Assembly: GCA_022824665.1 (NCBI GenBank)
Contig: JAJDZL010000218.1
Span: forward strand, 1 to 40,718
Length of the DNA: 40,718 nucleotides
Direction: 5' to 3'
Source of the DNA: Gammaproteobacteria bacterium
GTDB lineage: Bacteria; Pseudomonadota; Gammaproteobacteria; Arenicellales; JAJDZL01
Position numbers and translations under genes: made by a program. How positions within the stretch are numbered: the stretch's first letter is position 1; each line of letters begins with the position of its first letter. Of this stretch, positions 39,925 to 40,718 are shown piece by piece. The notes beneath the pieces were generated by a model that was given only the letters and a program-made list of their open reading frames with translations, made no database searches and was not told the DNA's origin.

Positions 39925-40718
39925 ATGAGTAGACTCAGGCAACAAATCGAAACCGGTGGATTTATCGTCACATGTGAACTTACGCCACCCAAAGGAATCA
40001 ACCTCGACCCACTATTTGACAAGGCCGATGCGCTCAAAAACCATGTTCATGCGTTTAATCTAACGGAGTCTCATGCTGCAAGGATGGCTATGGACCCCAC
40101 TGCCGTTGCACATCTGTTGCTCGACCGCGGCATCGAGCCCATCGTACAAATGACATCAAGAGACAAGAATCGAATCGCGATCCAGGCCGCTATGCTGAGC
40201 GCTGCAGCCCTTGGCGTGAAAAATCTGGTATTTATGGGTGGCGATCCACCAAAAAATGGCGACCATCCAGAGGCAAAACCGGTATTCGATCTTTTTGCAT
40301 CGCAGCTGCTTGAAGCTGTCAACGCATTGCAGTCAGGCACTGACTTCACCGGCAACAAACTTAATGGAACACCGGAATTCTGCGTCGGTGCAGTGTTCAA
40401 TCCAGGCTCAGCCAACCCCGCTGTCGAAATCGAGAATCTGCATCGCAAAATCGACGCCGGTGCATCCTTCCTGCAAACTCAGGCTGTTTATAACGTGCGC
40501 GACTTTGCTAAATTCCTCGACAAAGCCGGCACCCTGAATGTACCGGTGCTGGCCGGATTGATCCCGATCAAGTCAGTAAAAATGGCTGAGTACATGAACG
40601 AGCGCGTGCCCGGCATTACTGTCCCCGATCACCTCATCCAGAAAATTGCCGACCATGGCGATGACAAGGACAGCATTGTTGCAACCAGCCAGGACATATC
40701 GGCCCGAATTGCCCGCGA
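39925..40718 (+). CDS. Methylenetetrahydrofolate reductase (MetF-like), partial at right edge
   Basis: Absent from ORF track because it is open at the edge. Manual translation MSRLRQQIETGGFIVTCELTPPKGINLDPLFDKADALKNHVHAFNLTESHAARMAMDPTAVAHLLLDRGIEPIVQMTSRDKNRIAIQAAMLSAAALGVKNLVFMGGDPPKNGDHPEAK...; matches MetF TIM-barrel motifs. Confidence 0.85.
   Translation, partial: MSRLRQQIETGGFIVTCELTPPKGINLDPLFDKADALKNHVHAFNLTESHAARMAMDPTAVAHLLLDRGIEPIVQMTSRDKNRIAIQAAMLSAAALGVKNLVFMGGDPPKNGDHPEAKPVFDLFASQLLEAVNALQSGTDFTGNKLNGTPEFCVGAVFNPGSANPAVEIENLHRKIDAGASFLQTQAVYNVRDFAKFLDKAGTLNVPVLAGLIPIKSVKMAEYMNERVPGITVPDHLIQKIADHGDDKDSIVATSQDISARIAR

Noticed and set aside
1-40718. CRISPR arrays, transposases, integrases, phage or toxin-antitoxin genes
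   Set aside because: None seen on inspection of the ORF translations and sequence; the window looks like ordinary metabolic chromosome.

Overview
The window looks like a proteobacterial chromosome segment dominated by one-carbon/methylated-amine metabolism, serine/central-carbon enzymes and small-solute transport. I saw no phage, transposon, CRISPR array or RNA gene. From left to right: a partial NnrU-like membrane protein (open at the left edge); a two-gene NAD-dependent formate dehydrogenase with a fused NuoE/NuoF-type beta subunit; a divergent non-pyrrolysine MttB-family methyltransferase; two tandem succinyl-CoA-synthetase-like beta/alpha pairs, one strongly diverged; a TctCBA tripartite transporter followed on the same strand by a StcD/TMADH-like flavoprotein demethylase; a glycine-zipper protein; ccmEFGHI cytochrome c maturation genes, with an in-frame TGA near the ccmF 5' end; an SLC13/TrkA-C transporter; a Nit-type amidase; an unlisted 37-aa membrane microprotein; a Zn alcohol dehydrogenase; a NitT/TauT-type ABC transporter; DUF1015-serC-serA; an EamA transporter; a Pot-type ABC transporter; a PEAMT-like methyltransferase; and a partial MetF-like protein (open at the right edge). 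The best candidates for follow-up are the scattered quaternary-amine/C1 demethylation gene set (including the diverged CoA-ligase pair), the interrupted ccmF, and the DUF1015 protein next to serC/serA. All functional assignments come from motif and family recognition by eye; no searches were run.
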